Shown here in pieces: positions 52,064 to 60,960 of a DNA stretch of 64,000 bases. This DNA is from Rhodococcus opacus. Lineage in GTDB: Bacteria; Actinomycetota; Actinomycetes; Mycobacteriales; Mycobacteriaceae. Location: assembly GCF_012396235.1 (NCBI RefSeq), contig NZ_JAAXPA010000003.1:248001-312000 (forward strand). The letters are read 5' to 3'. The translations under genes and the position numbers were made by a program. The notes beneath the pieces are model-generated. The model was given only the letters and a program-made list of their open reading frames with translations, was not told the DNA's origin and did not search any database. Each line of letters starts with the position of its first letter. Position 1 is the stretch's first letter.

Positions 52064-54448
52064 GTGCTCGCCAGCGACCCACGCAAAGTGGGGGTCGAGG
52101 AGGAATTCCACCTCATCGATCGCAAGACCCGGCGCCTGACCACCCGCGCGCCGGAGTTGCTTGCACGACTTCCCGACGGCGTGTTCGTCGACGAACTCCA
52201 GCAGTGCGTCGTCGAGGTCAACAGCGGTGTGTACGCCGACCTCGACGGCCTGCGGACCGACCTGGAGCGGCATCGGAGAGTGCTGATCGACGCGGCCGAG
52301 GGGCTCGGCATCGGCGTGGCGGCCGCGGGCTCGATGCCGCTGGCGCTGCCCGCCGAGATGCACGTGACGGGGACGCAGCGCTACCGGCGCATGCTCGCGG
52401 ACTACCAGGTTCTCGCCCGCGAGCAGCTGATCTGCGGCACGCAGGTTCACGTCGACCTGCCCGACCGCGACGAGGCCGTGCAGGTCGCGCACCGCGTCGC
52501 TCCGCTGATGCCCGTCCTCCTGGCGCTCAGCGCGAGTTCCCCGTTCCGGTCCGACGGTGCGGACACCGGCTACGCCAGCGCGCGGACCCTTCTGTGGTTG
52601 CGCTGGCCGAGCACCGGTCCGGCCGCGCCCGTCTCCTCGGCCGCCGAATACGGCACCCTGATCGACGACCTGGTCGCCAGCGGGGTGATCAGTGACCCCG
52701 GTATGGCGTACTTCGACGTCCGGCCGTCGGTGAAACTTCCGACCCTGGAGTTGCGGGTGTGCGACAGCTGCCCGCGATTGGACACGGTCGTGCTCGTCGC
52801 CGCCCTGTTCCGTGCGCTCGTCGAACGCGAGGTGGAGGGTCTGCGCGCCGGGACGAAGGGCGTCGAGGTCGTCCCGACCCTGACCAGGGCGGCACTGTGG
52901 CGGGCGGCCCGGTCGGGGTTGGAGGAGGAACTCGTCGACGTGACGGTTCCGCAGGCACGTCCTGCGGCGGAACTCGTCGGCGACTTCGTGAATTCGCTGC
53001 GGCCGCAGCTCGAGGAGACCGGCGACTGGGACACCGTGGTGGAGCTGTCCGCCGAGGCCACCACCCACGGCAGCTCCGCCGCCCGGCAACGTCAGGCGCT
53101 CGGTCGCCGCGGCCGGCTCACCGACGTGGTCGATCTGCTGCTCGCGGAGACGGCGGGCCGCTCCGAGCACCTTCCCGAAGTGGAGACGCCACCCGCGCCG
53201 CGCGAGCTCGGCCCGAGGTCGACCGGTGCCGGCCGGACCCGGCGATACTGGAGCGCGAGGTTCTGGGACCGCGGCGAGACCGCCGACATGACGTGGACGG
53301 AGTCGACGGAGCTCGACGAGAAAAAGCTGATCGAGTGGCGCCGGGATCTGCACGCGCACCCGGAACTGTCGTTCGAGGAACGCAGGACAACCGGCGTCGT
53401 GCGGGCCCATCTCGTCGGTCTCGGGCTCGCACCCGTCCTGATGCCCGGCGGGACCGGCCTGTGGTGCGACCTCGGTCCGGACACGGGCGAGTGCATTGCG
53501 CTGCGCGCCGACCTCGACGCGCTGCCGATCGCCGAGACGACCGGTCTCCCGTTCGAGTCGAGGGTGCCCGGAGTGTCACACGCGTGCGGTCACGACGCCC
53601 ACACCACCATGTTGATGGGGGCGGCATCCGTCCTCACGAAATACCCGCCGCCGTCCCGGGTCCGGCTCATCTTCCAGCCCGGGGAGGAGACCACCCCGGG
53701 CGGCTCGGTCGACACGATCGCCGCGGGCGCGCTCGACGGTGTGTCGAAAATCTTTGCACTGCACTGCGACCCGAATCTCGAGGTCGGAAAACTGGCCACC
53801 CGGACCGGGCCGATCACATCCTCCAACGACTCCGTCACCGTGCGGTTGTGGTCGGCGGGGGGACATACCGCGCGACCCCATCTGACCGGCGATCTGATCC
53901 ATGCCGCGGCCGTCCTGGTGACCGGTCTGTCGTCCGTGCTCGACCGCCGAATCGACGCCCGCACCGCGACCGTCCTCACGTGGGGGAAGGTGGCCGCCGG
54001 GCAGGTCGCGAACTCCGTTCCCGAATCGGGTGAACTGGTCGGCACCCTGCGCAGCGCGTCCCGTGAGACGTGGGCCTCGCTCGAACCGCTGGTCACGGAC
54101 ACGATCTGTCACCTGCTCGCGCCGTACAACGTGCGGTACGAACTCTCCTACCTGCAGGGCGTCCCGCCCGTCGTCAACGATCCCGACTGCACCGCCGACC
54201 TCCGGGAGGCGATCGAATCGGTCGTCGGCTTCGACCACCTGGCCGAGGCACATCAGTCCAGCGGCGGCGAGGATTTCGCGTGGTACCTCGAGAAGGTTCC
54301 GGGCGCGATGGCCAGACTCGGCGTGTGGGACGGGATCGGCACCCGGCAAGAGCTTCACCAGCCGGCGTTCAACCTCGACGAACGCGCAATGATCCACGGG
54401 GTCCGGACGCTGGTCGCGCTCACCCGGCTCGAAGACCAGTCCGGGTGA
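52064..54448 (+). CDS. Fusion of a YbdK/GCS2-type carboxylate-amine ligase and an M20 amidohydrolase
   Basis: A single 794-residue frame. Residues about 5-375 match the YbdK-type glutamate-cysteine-ligase-2 family (VGVEEEFHLID, CGTQVHVDLPD, LELRVCDSCPRLDT). Residues about 410-794 match M20D amidohydrolases, with metal-site motifs HACGHDAHTTMLMG, FQPGEET, ALHCDPN and SSGGEDFAWYLEKV. The GTG at 52064 has AGAGG upstream. An internal ATG (53288) at the domain join could start the hydrolase alone but has no clear ribosome site. One half is expected to make an amide bond and the other to break one, so the substrates may differ or the product may be processed. Confidence 0.88.
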   Translation: MLASDPRKVGVEEEFHLIDRKTRRLTTRAPELLARLPDGVFVDELQQCVVEVNSGVYADLDGLRTDLERHRRVLIDAAEGLGIGVAAAGSMPLALPAEMHVTGTQRYRRMLADYQVLAREQLICGTQVHVDLPDRDEAVQVAHRVAPLMPVLLALSASSPFRSDGADTGYASARTLLWLRWPSTGPAAPVSSAAEYGTLIDDLVASGVISDPGMAYFDVRPSVKLPTLELRVCDSCPRLDTVVLVAALFRALVEREVEGLRAGTKGVEVVPTLTRAALWRAARSGLEEELVDVTVPQARPAAELVGDFVNSLRPQLEETGDWDTVVELSAEATTHGSSAARQRQALGRRGRLTDVVDLLLAETAGRSEHLPEVETPPAPRELGPRSTGAGRTRRYWSARFWDRGETADMTWTESTELDEKKLIEWRRDLHAHPELSFEERRTTGVVRAHLVGLGLAPVLMPGGTGLWCDLGPDTGECIALRADLDALPIAETTGLPFESRVPGVSHACGHDAHTTMLMGAASVLTKYPPPSRVRLIFQPGEETTPGGSVDTIAAGALDGVSKIFALHCDPNLEVGKLATRTGPITSSNDSVTVRLWSAGGHTARPHLTGDLIHAAAVLVTGLSSVLDRRIDARTATVLTWGKVAAGQVANSVPESGELVGTLRSASRETWASLEPLVTDTICHLLAPYNVRYELSYLQGVPPVVNDPDCTADLREAIESVVGFDHLAEAHQSSGGEDFAWYLEKVPGAMARLGVWDGIGTRQELHQPAFNLDERAMIHGVRTLVALTRLEDQSG

Positions 54449-54456
54449 CCGCGGCG

Positions 54457-54840
54457 TCAGGCCGGTTTGGCGGCGGCATCCGCCAGTTTCGGCACCGTCG
54501 CCTCGACGGCGTACGGGAGGCTGAGGACATTCCAGACGAGGACGTCGATGTCGAACTGCTCCTTGCTGATGGTGAACGCGTCCTGGTCGGCTGCGAGTTG
54601 CGCGATCTGCTCCGGGACGACGAACCCGAGCGACGTCATCAGACGTGAGCGCGGGTCGTTCGGGGAGCGGACGTAGAACGTTCGCCTCGTACGCGAAACG
54701 GCCTCACCGGTGAACTGTCCGCGGTTGAAGACTTCGGGGTGCGTCCCACCGAGCGCGTCCTGGGCCCAGAGCCACGTGGCGTCGGCCAGGCCGACCCCGG
54801 CACTCACCGTCAGGAACTTGCGGCGGTCGAGCGTGCGCAT
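54457..54840 (-). CDS. Tat-type secreted hypothetical protein
   Basis: This 127-residue protein starts RTLDRRKFLTVSAGVGLADA, a twin-arginine-like signal with a weak hydrophobic core (WLWAQDALGG follows). The mature part has no recognised domain; FTISKEQFDIDVLVWNVLSLP is the most hydrophobic stretch. Its stop is 8 bases from the stop of the ligase/hydrolase gene (convergent). It may form an operon with the proline-rich gene just upstream on the same strand. Function is unknown. Confidence 0.72.
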   Translation of the reverse strand: MRTLDRRKFLTVSAGVGLADATWLWAQDALGGTHPEVFNRGQFTGEAVSRTRRTFYVRSPNDPRSRLMTSLGFVVPEQIAQLAADQDAFTISKEQFDIDVLVWNVLSLPYAVEATVPKLADAAAKPA

Positions 54841-54869
54841 CCACGTACCTCCCTGTAGGTGAGGCTGAC

Positions 54870-55130
54870 CTACAGGGAGCGGTCCCGGCCGTGCATCTGC
54901 GGCGGAAACGGGGGAGTCGGCTCGGGAATCGGAGGCGTCGGCGGAGGTCCCGGAGGTCCCGGCGGTTCCGGCTGTGGTCCGGGTTCGGGAGGTGCAGGTT
55001 CGGGGCCCGGCTCGGGCGGAAACGGGTGAGGCGGCGTCGGCGTCGGCGGCACCGGAGGAGGGCCCGGATCCGGCGGCACCGGCTCCGGGTCCGGCACGGG
55101 ATTGCCGAGCTCGTCGTGGGCACTCGTCAT
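54870..55130 (-). CDS. Small proline-rich protein
   Basis: This 86-residue protein starts at ATG 55130 (MTSAHDELGNPVPD) and is then almost entirely Pro, Gly, Glu and Thr in short PEP/PGP/PTP repeats, ending QMHGRDRSL. A ribosome site AGGTGG precedes the start. There is no signal peptide. Low complexity makes coding status less certain, but the short, well-started frame and operon-like spacing to the Tat protein gene support it. Confidence 0.55.
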   Translation of the reverse strand: MTSAHDELGNPVPDPEPVPPDPGPPPVPPTPTPPHPFPPEPGPEPAPPEPGPQPEPPGPPGPPPTPPIPEPTPPFPPQMHGRDRSL

Positions 55131-55307
55131 CAACTGACCACCTTCTGATCGGCTGATTGAGTGGTACCCGGAACGGGCATCCCGCAATCACGGGACGAGC
55201 TGTGGCCGCCCGGGAACAAAACGCGGGATCGGTGCGTTGTCTAGCAACCGTGCCCCGCAAGTGTGGAATTTCACGACACGGGGAACATGAGCCAAAGGGA
55301 GGAAGTC

Positions 55308-55607
55308 ATGGCAACCGACTACGACGCACCACGGGTTACCGTCGACGACGAACTCGCCGCGGACTCGCTCGAAGAATTGAAGACACGGAGGAACGACTCG
55401 CAGTCGTCCGTCGTCGACGTCGAGGAGACCGACACGGCGGAGTCCTTCGAACTGCCCGGCGCCGACCTGTCCGGTGAGGAACTCACGGTCCGCGTCGTCC
55501 CGAAGAGGGCCGACGAATTCACTTGCAGCAGTTGCTTCCTGGTCCATCATCGGTCGCGTCTCGCGTCCGAAGAGGGCGGACAGCTGATTTGCCGCGATTG
55601 CGCATAG
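55308..55607 (+). CDS. DUF4193-family zinc-ribbon protein
   Basis: This 99-residue protein resembles a conserved actinobacterial family (M. tuberculosis Rv2699c type, from memory). It has DYDAPR at the start, SLEELKTRRNDSQSSVVDVE, and a C-terminal zinc ribbon with Cys pairs in FTCSSCFLVHH and LICRDCA. ATG 55308 follows GGGAGG at good spacing. The function is unknown; the zinc ribbon suggests nucleic-acid or protein binding. Confidence 0.92.
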   Translation: MATDYDAPRVTVDDELAADSLEELKTRRNDSQSSVVDVEETDTAESFELPGADLSGEELTVRVVPKRADEFTCSSCFLVHHRSRLASEEGGQLICRDCA

Positions 55608-55616
55608 GAGGCCCGA

Positions 55617-56051
55617 GTGGCCGAGGTCAGTAGAACGTTCACCGTCGCCGCACCGCTCGAGAAAGTCGTCGCGTACCTGCGCGACTTCGCGAACACCACG
55701 GCCTGGGATCCCGGGACCGACAAGTGCGAGCAGACCACCCCCGGCCCGGTGGGGGTGGGCACGGAATGGCACAACGTGTCGTCGTTCTTCGGACGCACCA
55801 CCGAACTCACCTACCGCATGACCCGCGACGACCCCGATCACGTCGTCTTCGAAGGCCGCAACAAGACCGCAGCCACGTCGGACGATCTGGCGTTCGAGAA
55901 GGTGGACGACGCCTCCACGTCGATCACCTACCGCGCGCAACTCCACTTCACCGGCCTGGCGCGATTCGCCGACCCCGTCGCCCGCCTCGCATTCGAGGTG
56001 CTCGCGGCCAAGACCGTCAAACAGATGACCGGGGTTCTCGAAGCGAGGTAA
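55617..56051 (+). CDS. SRPBCC-family protein
   Basis: This 144-residue helix-grip protein (VSRTFTVAAPLEKVVAYLRDF, GVGTEWHNVSSFFGRTTELTY, C-terminal VLAAKTVKQMTGVLEAR) may bind a lipid or hydrophobic ligand. The GTG at 55617 has AGGAGG directly upstream, and the gene follows the DUF4193 gene by 9 bases, so they form an operon. A strong terminator follows. Confidence 0.85.
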   Translation: MAEVSRTFTVAAPLEKVVAYLRDFANTTAWDPGTDKCEQTTPGPVGVGTEWHNVSSFFGRTTELTYRMTRDDPDHVVFEGRNKTAATSDDLAFEKVDDASTSITYRAQLHFTGLARFADPVARLAFEVLAAKTVKQMTGVLEAR

Positions 56052-56069
56052 GCGGTACCACGATTCACC

Positions 56070-56100
56070 AGCGCCCTCACTCTCGACGAGTGAGGGCGCT
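56070..56100. terminator. Bidirectional terminator
   Basis: Perfect 13-bp stem AGCGCCCTCACTC / GAGTGAGGGCGCT, loop TCGAC, followed by TCGT; it lies between convergent genes. Confidence 0.88.
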
Positions 56101-56113
56101 TCGTCCCCTCGGA

Positions 56114-57022
56114 TCAGGGTATGATCCGGTCCTCGTGATCCGAAAAGATCCGCCGCACACTGTGTTTGCGGGTGACCGGGTCGAAACTGCGCGTGGGTAT
56201 CCAGACCGCGAAGTACATCGCCCGGACCAGCCACACACCGATCCACGAGACGCGTGCCTGCTTCGTCAACCCGTGGGCGCGCAGCGTGCGGGGGAGTGAT
56301 GCCGTGTACTCGAAATACGACTTGCGAGACGACAGCATCCGCCGGCCGGACACCTGTACCTTCATCCCGGGCAGCATTGCGATCTTGATTCCCGCACCCT
56401 GGAGTGAGAGCGAGATGTCCGAGTCTTCCCAGATGCCCCGGCCCTCGTGCAGTGCGGGAAGGATGGTTTCCCACGCGCTCTTGCGCACCGCCATATTCGC
56501 CCCGTACACGCCGCGAGCTTCCTGAACCCCGGCGTCCTTCTTCGTGTCGGATGCCACGCGCACCATGAATCGCTGGACGCCCTGGAGTGGCATGTCGTAC
56601 TGCTCGAACGGGCCGAGTGCGGCCCCGAACTCCGGGTCGGCGGCGGCGAAGAACTCGCGGATCGAGTGCGCCCAACCCGGCTGCACGACGGTGTCGGCGT
56701 CGATGCGCGCGACGATCGGCGTCTTCGCTGCTGCGATACCTGCGTTGCGGGCGGGGATCAGGCCGGGCTGTTCCTCGGTGATGATGCGAAGTCTGCCCGC
56801 GGCTTCGTGTGCCTGGGCCACGGCGACGGTGTCGTCGGTGCAGTTGTTGTCGACGACGATGATCTCGTCGATTTGGTCGCCCTGTGCAACGAGCGCGTCG
56901 AGCGCTCGACCGATGGTGGCCTCTTCGTTGTAGACCGGTATGACGACGGTCAGTGTTGGTGCAGGTCGAGGCTCGTTCTCCGGTGGGTTCTGCTGCTGCC
57001 CATCGGTGGGGGGCTGCGTCAT
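56114..57022 (-). CDS. Family 2 glycosyltransferase
   Basis: This 302-residue GT-A fold enzyme has the nucleotide-binding start LTVVIPVYNEEATIGRALDA, VDNNCTDDT, the metal-binding DAD in ARIDADTVVQPGW and the acceptor-site ED in GIWEDSDISL. A hydrophobic C-terminal helix (IGVWLVRAMYFAVWIP) suggests membrane association. ATG 57022 is chosen for its AAAGGA ribosome site. The sugar donor and acceptor are unknown; an envelope glycan or glycolipid role is inferred. Confidence 0.87.
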   Translation of the reverse strand: MTQPPTDGQQQNPPENEPRPAPTLTVVIPVYNEEATIGRALDALVAQGDQIDEIIVVDNNCTDDTVAVAQAHEAAGRLRIITEEQPGLIPARNAGIAAAKTPIVARIDADTVVQPGWAHSIREFFAAADPEFGAALGPFEQYDMPLQGVQRFMVRVASDTKKDAGVQEARGVYGANMAVRKSAWETILPALHEGRGIWEDSDISLSLQGAGIKIAMLPGMKVQVSGRRMLSSRKSYFEYTASLPRTLRAHGLTKQARVSWIGVWLVRAMYFAVWIPTRSFDPVTRKHSVRRIFSDHEDRIIP

Positions 57023-57457
57023 CGCACGATCCTTTGGTGGAGGGTGGTCGAAGAGCACTCTACATACTCACGGGTTTGGTTGTGGTTGAGGTGGGAACAC
57101 GACCGACGATACGACCGCCGAGGCACGAGTGCAGGATGGCGCCGATCTATCGGTGATGTTTCGGAGTGTGGAGCGCGTGCCGGCATCGTCCGCCCACCGG
57201 GGTCTACCGTGGGTAGACCGCGAAGATGTTTCGCGGTGTGCGCGCGGTCCCCGCCGGGATCGCCCGGTGGGTTCGTGACCCCCGACAATCCGCCAACTCT
57301 CTCCGAGACTGCTCGATTCTTCAATCACTTCCCACGGCGGATCGGCGAGGGATCCTTCGCGGGGGACTCGCGCTGCAGTCGGCTCCCGTGCTACTGCTCG
57401 AAGGGGCCGGATCCCCAGTCGATCGAACGTCGTCCACGCAGAAGGAGCGCTGAGAAA
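57023..57457. other. Intergenic region with two adjacent hairpins
   Basis: 435 bases without a supportable gene. At 57202-57218 is GTCTACC-GTG-GGTAGAC, and at 57218-57236 CCGCGAA-GATGT-TTCGCGG; both stems are perfect and share one base. They could be operators or a leader structure for the WS/DGAT gene. The glycosyltransferase promoter is at the left end. Confidence 0.55.
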
Positions 57458-58855
57458 GTGAAGTTGGCACCACGCGACGCCGCATGGGTGTACCTGGAGC
57501 AGGAGAACACCCCGTTACTCAGCATCGCGATGTACGTCTTCGACACGTCGACGGATCCGCGAGGTTCGATGACCCCGGGCGAGGTCAGGGCGTTCGTTGC
57601 CGAGCGGGTGACCACGGTGGACGTGTTCACGCGTCGACTGCAGCGTGTGCCCCTCGATCTCGACCACCCGAGCTGGGTGGCGGACCACGACTTCGACATC
57701 GACAACCACCTCGAGGTCACCGATGCGCGAGGCGGAGGGTGGGGCGAGCTCCGCCGCATCGCCTCGGAGTTCGTTGGCCGCGGGTTGGATCTGCAGCGTC
57801 CGCCTTGGGAGATGCAAGTCGTTACCGGGTTGACGGACATCGATGGTGTCGCGGACGCGTCGGCGGTGCTGTTGAAGTTCCACCACTCGGTGGGCGATGG
57901 CACGGCCACCCTGGAGATGACCCGACGACTCTTCGCCGCTCAGGTTGACCGAGAGCAGGTGACGGGGCCGCAAACGCCAGTCGGGCCGAAATCGGTCAGG
58001 CAGGCGATACCGACGATCTCACGGCAGTTGCGCGCGTTCGTGCGAGGCATCCGGCACGTCTCGGCCGCGGGCAAGGAAGTGAAGGCCGCGGTCGACAGCG
58101 GAGACGTCCGGATGCCACCGAGGACGCGACCGGCCACGAGGTTCAACGGGAGCGTGGGCCCGGAGCGGACGTTCGACGCCGCTTCGTTCCTGCTCGACGA
58201 CGTCCGGGCCATCCGAGCCGCAGGGGACGCGACGGTCAACGACGTGGCATTGACGGTGGTCTCGGGCGCCCTCCGCGACTACCTACGGGAAGTCGGCGAG
58301 GAAACCGAAGAATCGTTGGCGGCGAATGTTCCCATGTCGCTCCGGTCGCTCGGACACTTGGAGTCGGCAAACCAGATCACGGTCCTGCAGGTCGATCTTC
58401 ACACCGACATCGACGACCCCCTCGAGCGGCTCCGCGCGATCCACACCTCCACAGCGGCGGAGCGGGACCGCAAACAGCGCGCCGAGGTTCTGCGTTCCGA
58501 GTCGCTGGTCGACGTGACTCCAGGTTTCGTCGTGCGGGCGATCAACTGGATCGCATCACGGTTGCCGTCCTCTACCTCGTCGGTTCCATACTTCAACGTC
58601 GTGACGACCAACGTCGCACGCGGTGGCGTTGATCTGTGGCTGCGGGACGCGCAGGCCGTGTCGACGTACGGTGCCGCGGCGCTGACGGACAGACAGGGTC
58701 TCACACATGCGATCCATTCGCTCGGCGACACACTGACCATCTCGGTTCTCACGACTCCGAACATGATGGACGACCCCGAGCGCTACGTGGCGCTGATCCA
58801 CGCACAGTTCGACTCCCTGGCGGCGGCAGTGGGGGCATCGACCTCGACCATATGA
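57458..58855 (+). CDS. Wax ester synthase / diacylglycerol acyltransferase (WS/DGAT)
   Basis: This 465-residue bifunctional acyltransferase transfers acyl groups from acyl-CoA to diacylglycerol or fatty alcohols, making storage triacylglycerol or wax. The active-site motif HHSVGDG is in LLKFHHSVGDGTATLEM, near residue 145. The PLW-region equivalent and the C-terminal NVVTTNVARG are also present. The GTG at 57458 has GAAGGAG upstream. Rhodococci carry many paralogues (atf genes), so this one need not be the main TAG synthase. Confidence 0.9.
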   Translation: MKLAPRDAAWVYLEQENTPLLSIAMYVFDTSTDPRGSMTPGEVRAFVAERVTTVDVFTRRLQRVPLDLDHPSWVADHDFDIDNHLEVTDARGGGWGELRRIASEFVGRGLDLQRPPWEMQVVTGLTDIDGVADASAVLLKFHHSVGDGTATLEMTRRLFAAQVDREQVTGPQTPVGPKSVRQAIPTISRQLRAFVRGIRHVSAAGKEVKAAVDSGDVRMPPRTRPATRFNGSVGPERTFDAASFLLDDVRAIRAAGDATVNDVALTVVSGALRDYLREVGEETEESLAANVPMSLRSLGHLESANQITVLQVDLHTDIDDPLERLRAIHTSTAAERDRKQRAEVLRSESLVDVTPGFVVRAINWIASRLPSSTSSVPYFNVVTTNVARGGVDLWLRDAQAVSTYGAAALTDRQGLTHAIHSLGDTLTISVLTTPNMMDDPERYVALIHAQFDSLAAAVGASTSTI

Positions 58856-58869
58856 CCGGTGCGCGCCTG

Positions 58870-58898
58870 GGCGCCCCGCACCGGTGATGCGGGGCGCC
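58870..58898. terminator. Bidirectional terminator
   Basis: Perfect 11-bp stem GGCGCCCCGCA / TGCGGGGCGCC with a 7-base loop, between the convergent acyltransferase and monooxygenase genes. Confidence 0.85.
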
Positions 58899-58916
58899 GC
58901 TGCATGTCGGGGGCGA

Positions 58917-60740
58917 TCAGCTGAGGTGATGCACCTCCTGCAGCCCGTAGACCGGTGTCGGGATCTCCTCGTGCCGGGCCTTGAGCTGCAGAGCGAGATA
59001 CAGCGAGTAGTGCCGCGACTGGTGCAGGTTGCCGCCGTGGAACCACAGCGCTTCCTGCTGGGTCGGCTTCCACATGTTGCGCTGCTCGCCCTCCCACGGT
59101 CCGGGGTCCTTGGTGGTGTCGGAGCCGAGGCCCCAGCACTTTCCGACCTTGTCGGCCACTTCCTGACCCATGAGGTCGGCGGCCCAGCCGTTCATGGACC
59201 CGTAGCCGGTGGCGTAGACGACGAGGTCGGCCGGCAGTTCCGTCCCGTCGGTGAGAACCACGGCGTCCTCGATGAGATGGTCGACCTGTCCGGACACGAG
59301 GTGGATGCTGCCGTCGGCGACGAGGTCGGACGCGCCGACGTCGATGTAGTAGCCGGACCCACGGCGCAGGTACTTCATGAACAGACCGGACCCGTCGTCA
59401 CCGAAATCGAGCTTGAATCCGGCCTTTTCCAGTCGGTCGTAGAAGTCCCTGTCCCGTTCGGCGATCTTCTGATAGATCGGGATCTGGAACTCGTGCATGA
59501 TCTTGTACGGCAGCGACGCGAACGTGAGGTCGGCCTTCTCCGTCGTCATTCCCGCCGCGACAGCGCGCTCCGAGTAGAGGTCGCCGAGGCCGAGATCCAT
59601 CAGGGACTCCGACTTCACGATGTGCGTGGACGACCGCTGCAGCATCGTCACGTCGGCGCCGTTCTCGAAGAGCGCCTTGCAGATGTCGTGAGCCGAGTTG
59701 TTGGCTCCCACGACGACGACGCGCTTCCCCACGTAGGCGTCCGGACCGGGGTGCTGACTCGAATGGTGCTGCTCGCCCCGGAAGACGTCCTGACCCGGGA
59801 ACGACGGGATGTTCGGCTTGCCCGACATGCCGGTGGCGAGCACCAGCTGCTTCGGGTGGAGTACCACGTCCTCGCCGTCGCGGTCGAGGACGACGGTCCA
59901 CTCCTCGGTCTCCTCGTCGAACGTCGCGGACGTGCAGGTGGTGGACGACCAGTACGGAATCTCCATCACCTTGGTGTACATCTCCAGCCAGTCGCCGATC
60001 TTGTCCTTCGGCGCGAAGACCGGCCAGTTGTCCGGGAACGGCATGTAGGGCAGGTGGTCGTACCAGACCGGGTCGTGCAGGCACAGCGACTTGTAGCGGT
60101 TGCGCCACTGGTCGCCGGGGCGTTCGTTCTTGTCCACGACGATGGCCGGGACCCCGAGTTGGCGCAGCCGCGCGCCGAGCGCGATGCCGCCCTGGCCACC
60201 GCCGATCACGAGAACGTACGGCTGGCGGGTGTAACCGAGTTCCCGCTCCTCGATCTCCCGTTTCTCCGCCCAGCTCAGGGTCTCGCCGCCGGAGCCGTGA
60301 ACTGCACCCTTGACGCGGTTCCGTCCCCGGCGTTCCTCGTGGCCCTTCAACTCCTGCAGTGTGGTGAGGAAGGTCCACGCCTCGTCACCCTTCAGGCGCA
60401 GGTGTCCCTTGCCCCGGCCCGTCGCGGTCTCGAATTCGATCCACGCCGAGGTGACGCCGTCGGCCTCGTCCGGTGTCTCGGTGGTGCGGAAGTTGACGGG
60501 GTCGGTGTCGTCCAGGCGTGCGTGCAGCATCGCGGCGACGGCGTCGCGTCCCTCGACCGTCTTGAGGTTCCAGGTGAACGCCACCAGGTCGCGCCAGAAG
60601 CTGTCGACTGCGAACATGCCCGCGGCGCGGTCGACGTCGCGCGCGGCGAGAGCGGATTCGAAGCTCGCCAACCACAGGTCGACTCGTTCCTGAGGTGTCA
60701 GGGACGTCTGCACCGCAGTCGGCTGGACCGTCTGTGTCAT
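58917..60740 (-). CDS. Flavin-containing monooxygenase with N-terminal NTF2-like domain
   Basis: The protein has 607 residues. The N-terminal part (about 10-150) is NTF2/SnoaL-like (RVDLWLASFESALAARDVDRA ... VAFTWNLKTVEGRDAV). The FAD motif VLVIGGGQGGIALGARL and the NADPH motif VVVVGANNSAHDI follow. An FMO fingerprint-like stretch, FRGEQHHSSQH, and ATGYGS near the C-terminus are also present. ATG 60740 is chosen; upstream codons are non-homologous. It would oxygenate N, S or carbonyl groups; the substrate is unknown. The fused N-terminal domain may shape the substrate pocket. Confidence 0.87.
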   Translation of the reverse strand: MTQTVQPTAVQTSLTPQERVDLWLASFESALAARDVDRAAGMFAVDSFWRDLVAFTWNLKTVEGRDAVAAMLHARLDDTDPVNFRTTETPDEADGVTSAWIEFETATGRGKGHLRLKGDEAWTFLTTLQELKGHEERRGRNRVKGAVHGSGGETLSWAEKREIEERELGYTRQPYVLVIGGGQGGIALGARLRQLGVPAIVVDKNERPGDQWRNRYKSLCLHDPVWYDHLPYMPFPDNWPVFAPKDKIGDWLEMYTKVMEIPYWSSTTCTSATFDEETEEWTVVLDRDGEDVVLHPKQLVLATGMSGKPNIPSFPGQDVFRGEQHHSSQHPGPDAYVGKRVVVVGANNSAHDICKALFENGADVTMLQRSSTHIVKSESLMDLGLGDLYSERAVAAGMTTEKADLTFASLPYKIMHEFQIPIYQKIAERDRDFYDRLEKAGFKLDFGDDGSGLFMKYLRRGSGYYIDVGASDLVADGSIHLVSGQVDHLIEDAVVLTDGTELPADLVVYATGYGSMNGWAADLMGQEVADKVGKCWGLGSDTTKDPGPWEGEQRNMWKPTQQEALWFHGGNLHQSRHYSLYLALQLKARHEEIPTPVYGLQEVHHLS

Positions 60741-60827
60741 GTACCTCTCCTTCGCTTGGTATGTGACATACAGCACACTCCGGAGTGGGGCGGGCGGCAA
60801 GCGTTGCATCGTGTTGCAATCCCGCCC

Positions 60828-60867
60828 GTGAGTACTTGTCAACGTCCCGCGGTTGATAAGTACTCAC
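60828..60867. repeat. 40-bp palindrome family, copy 7
   Basis: Exactly 40 bp, GTGAGTACTTGTCAAC ... GTTGATAAGTACTCAC; arms pair fully with one G-T wobble, and two more paired bases lie on each side (60826-60869). Arm sequence differs from other copies apart from the ends, yet pairing and length are kept. It lies in a divergent intergenic region, not at a gene end. Confidence 0.82.
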
Positions 60868-60960
60868 GGGGCGAATGTCGAAATCCGTGGTGGCCCGTTC
60901 GACGTACTGTGTGAGTCCACGGCAAGAAGGCCTGGACCGACCACAATCGAGGAGGAAATC

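Noticed and set aside
51749-53410. N-terminal extension of the LLM gene on the minus strand
   Set aside because: The in-frame extension lies opposite the ligase/hydrolase fusion and has no homology; a typical LLM N-terminus begins at 51748.
54870-55130. Proline-rich region as a mere repeat artefact
   Set aside because: Kept as a low-confidence gene because it has a good start and ribosome site and is spaced like an operon member.
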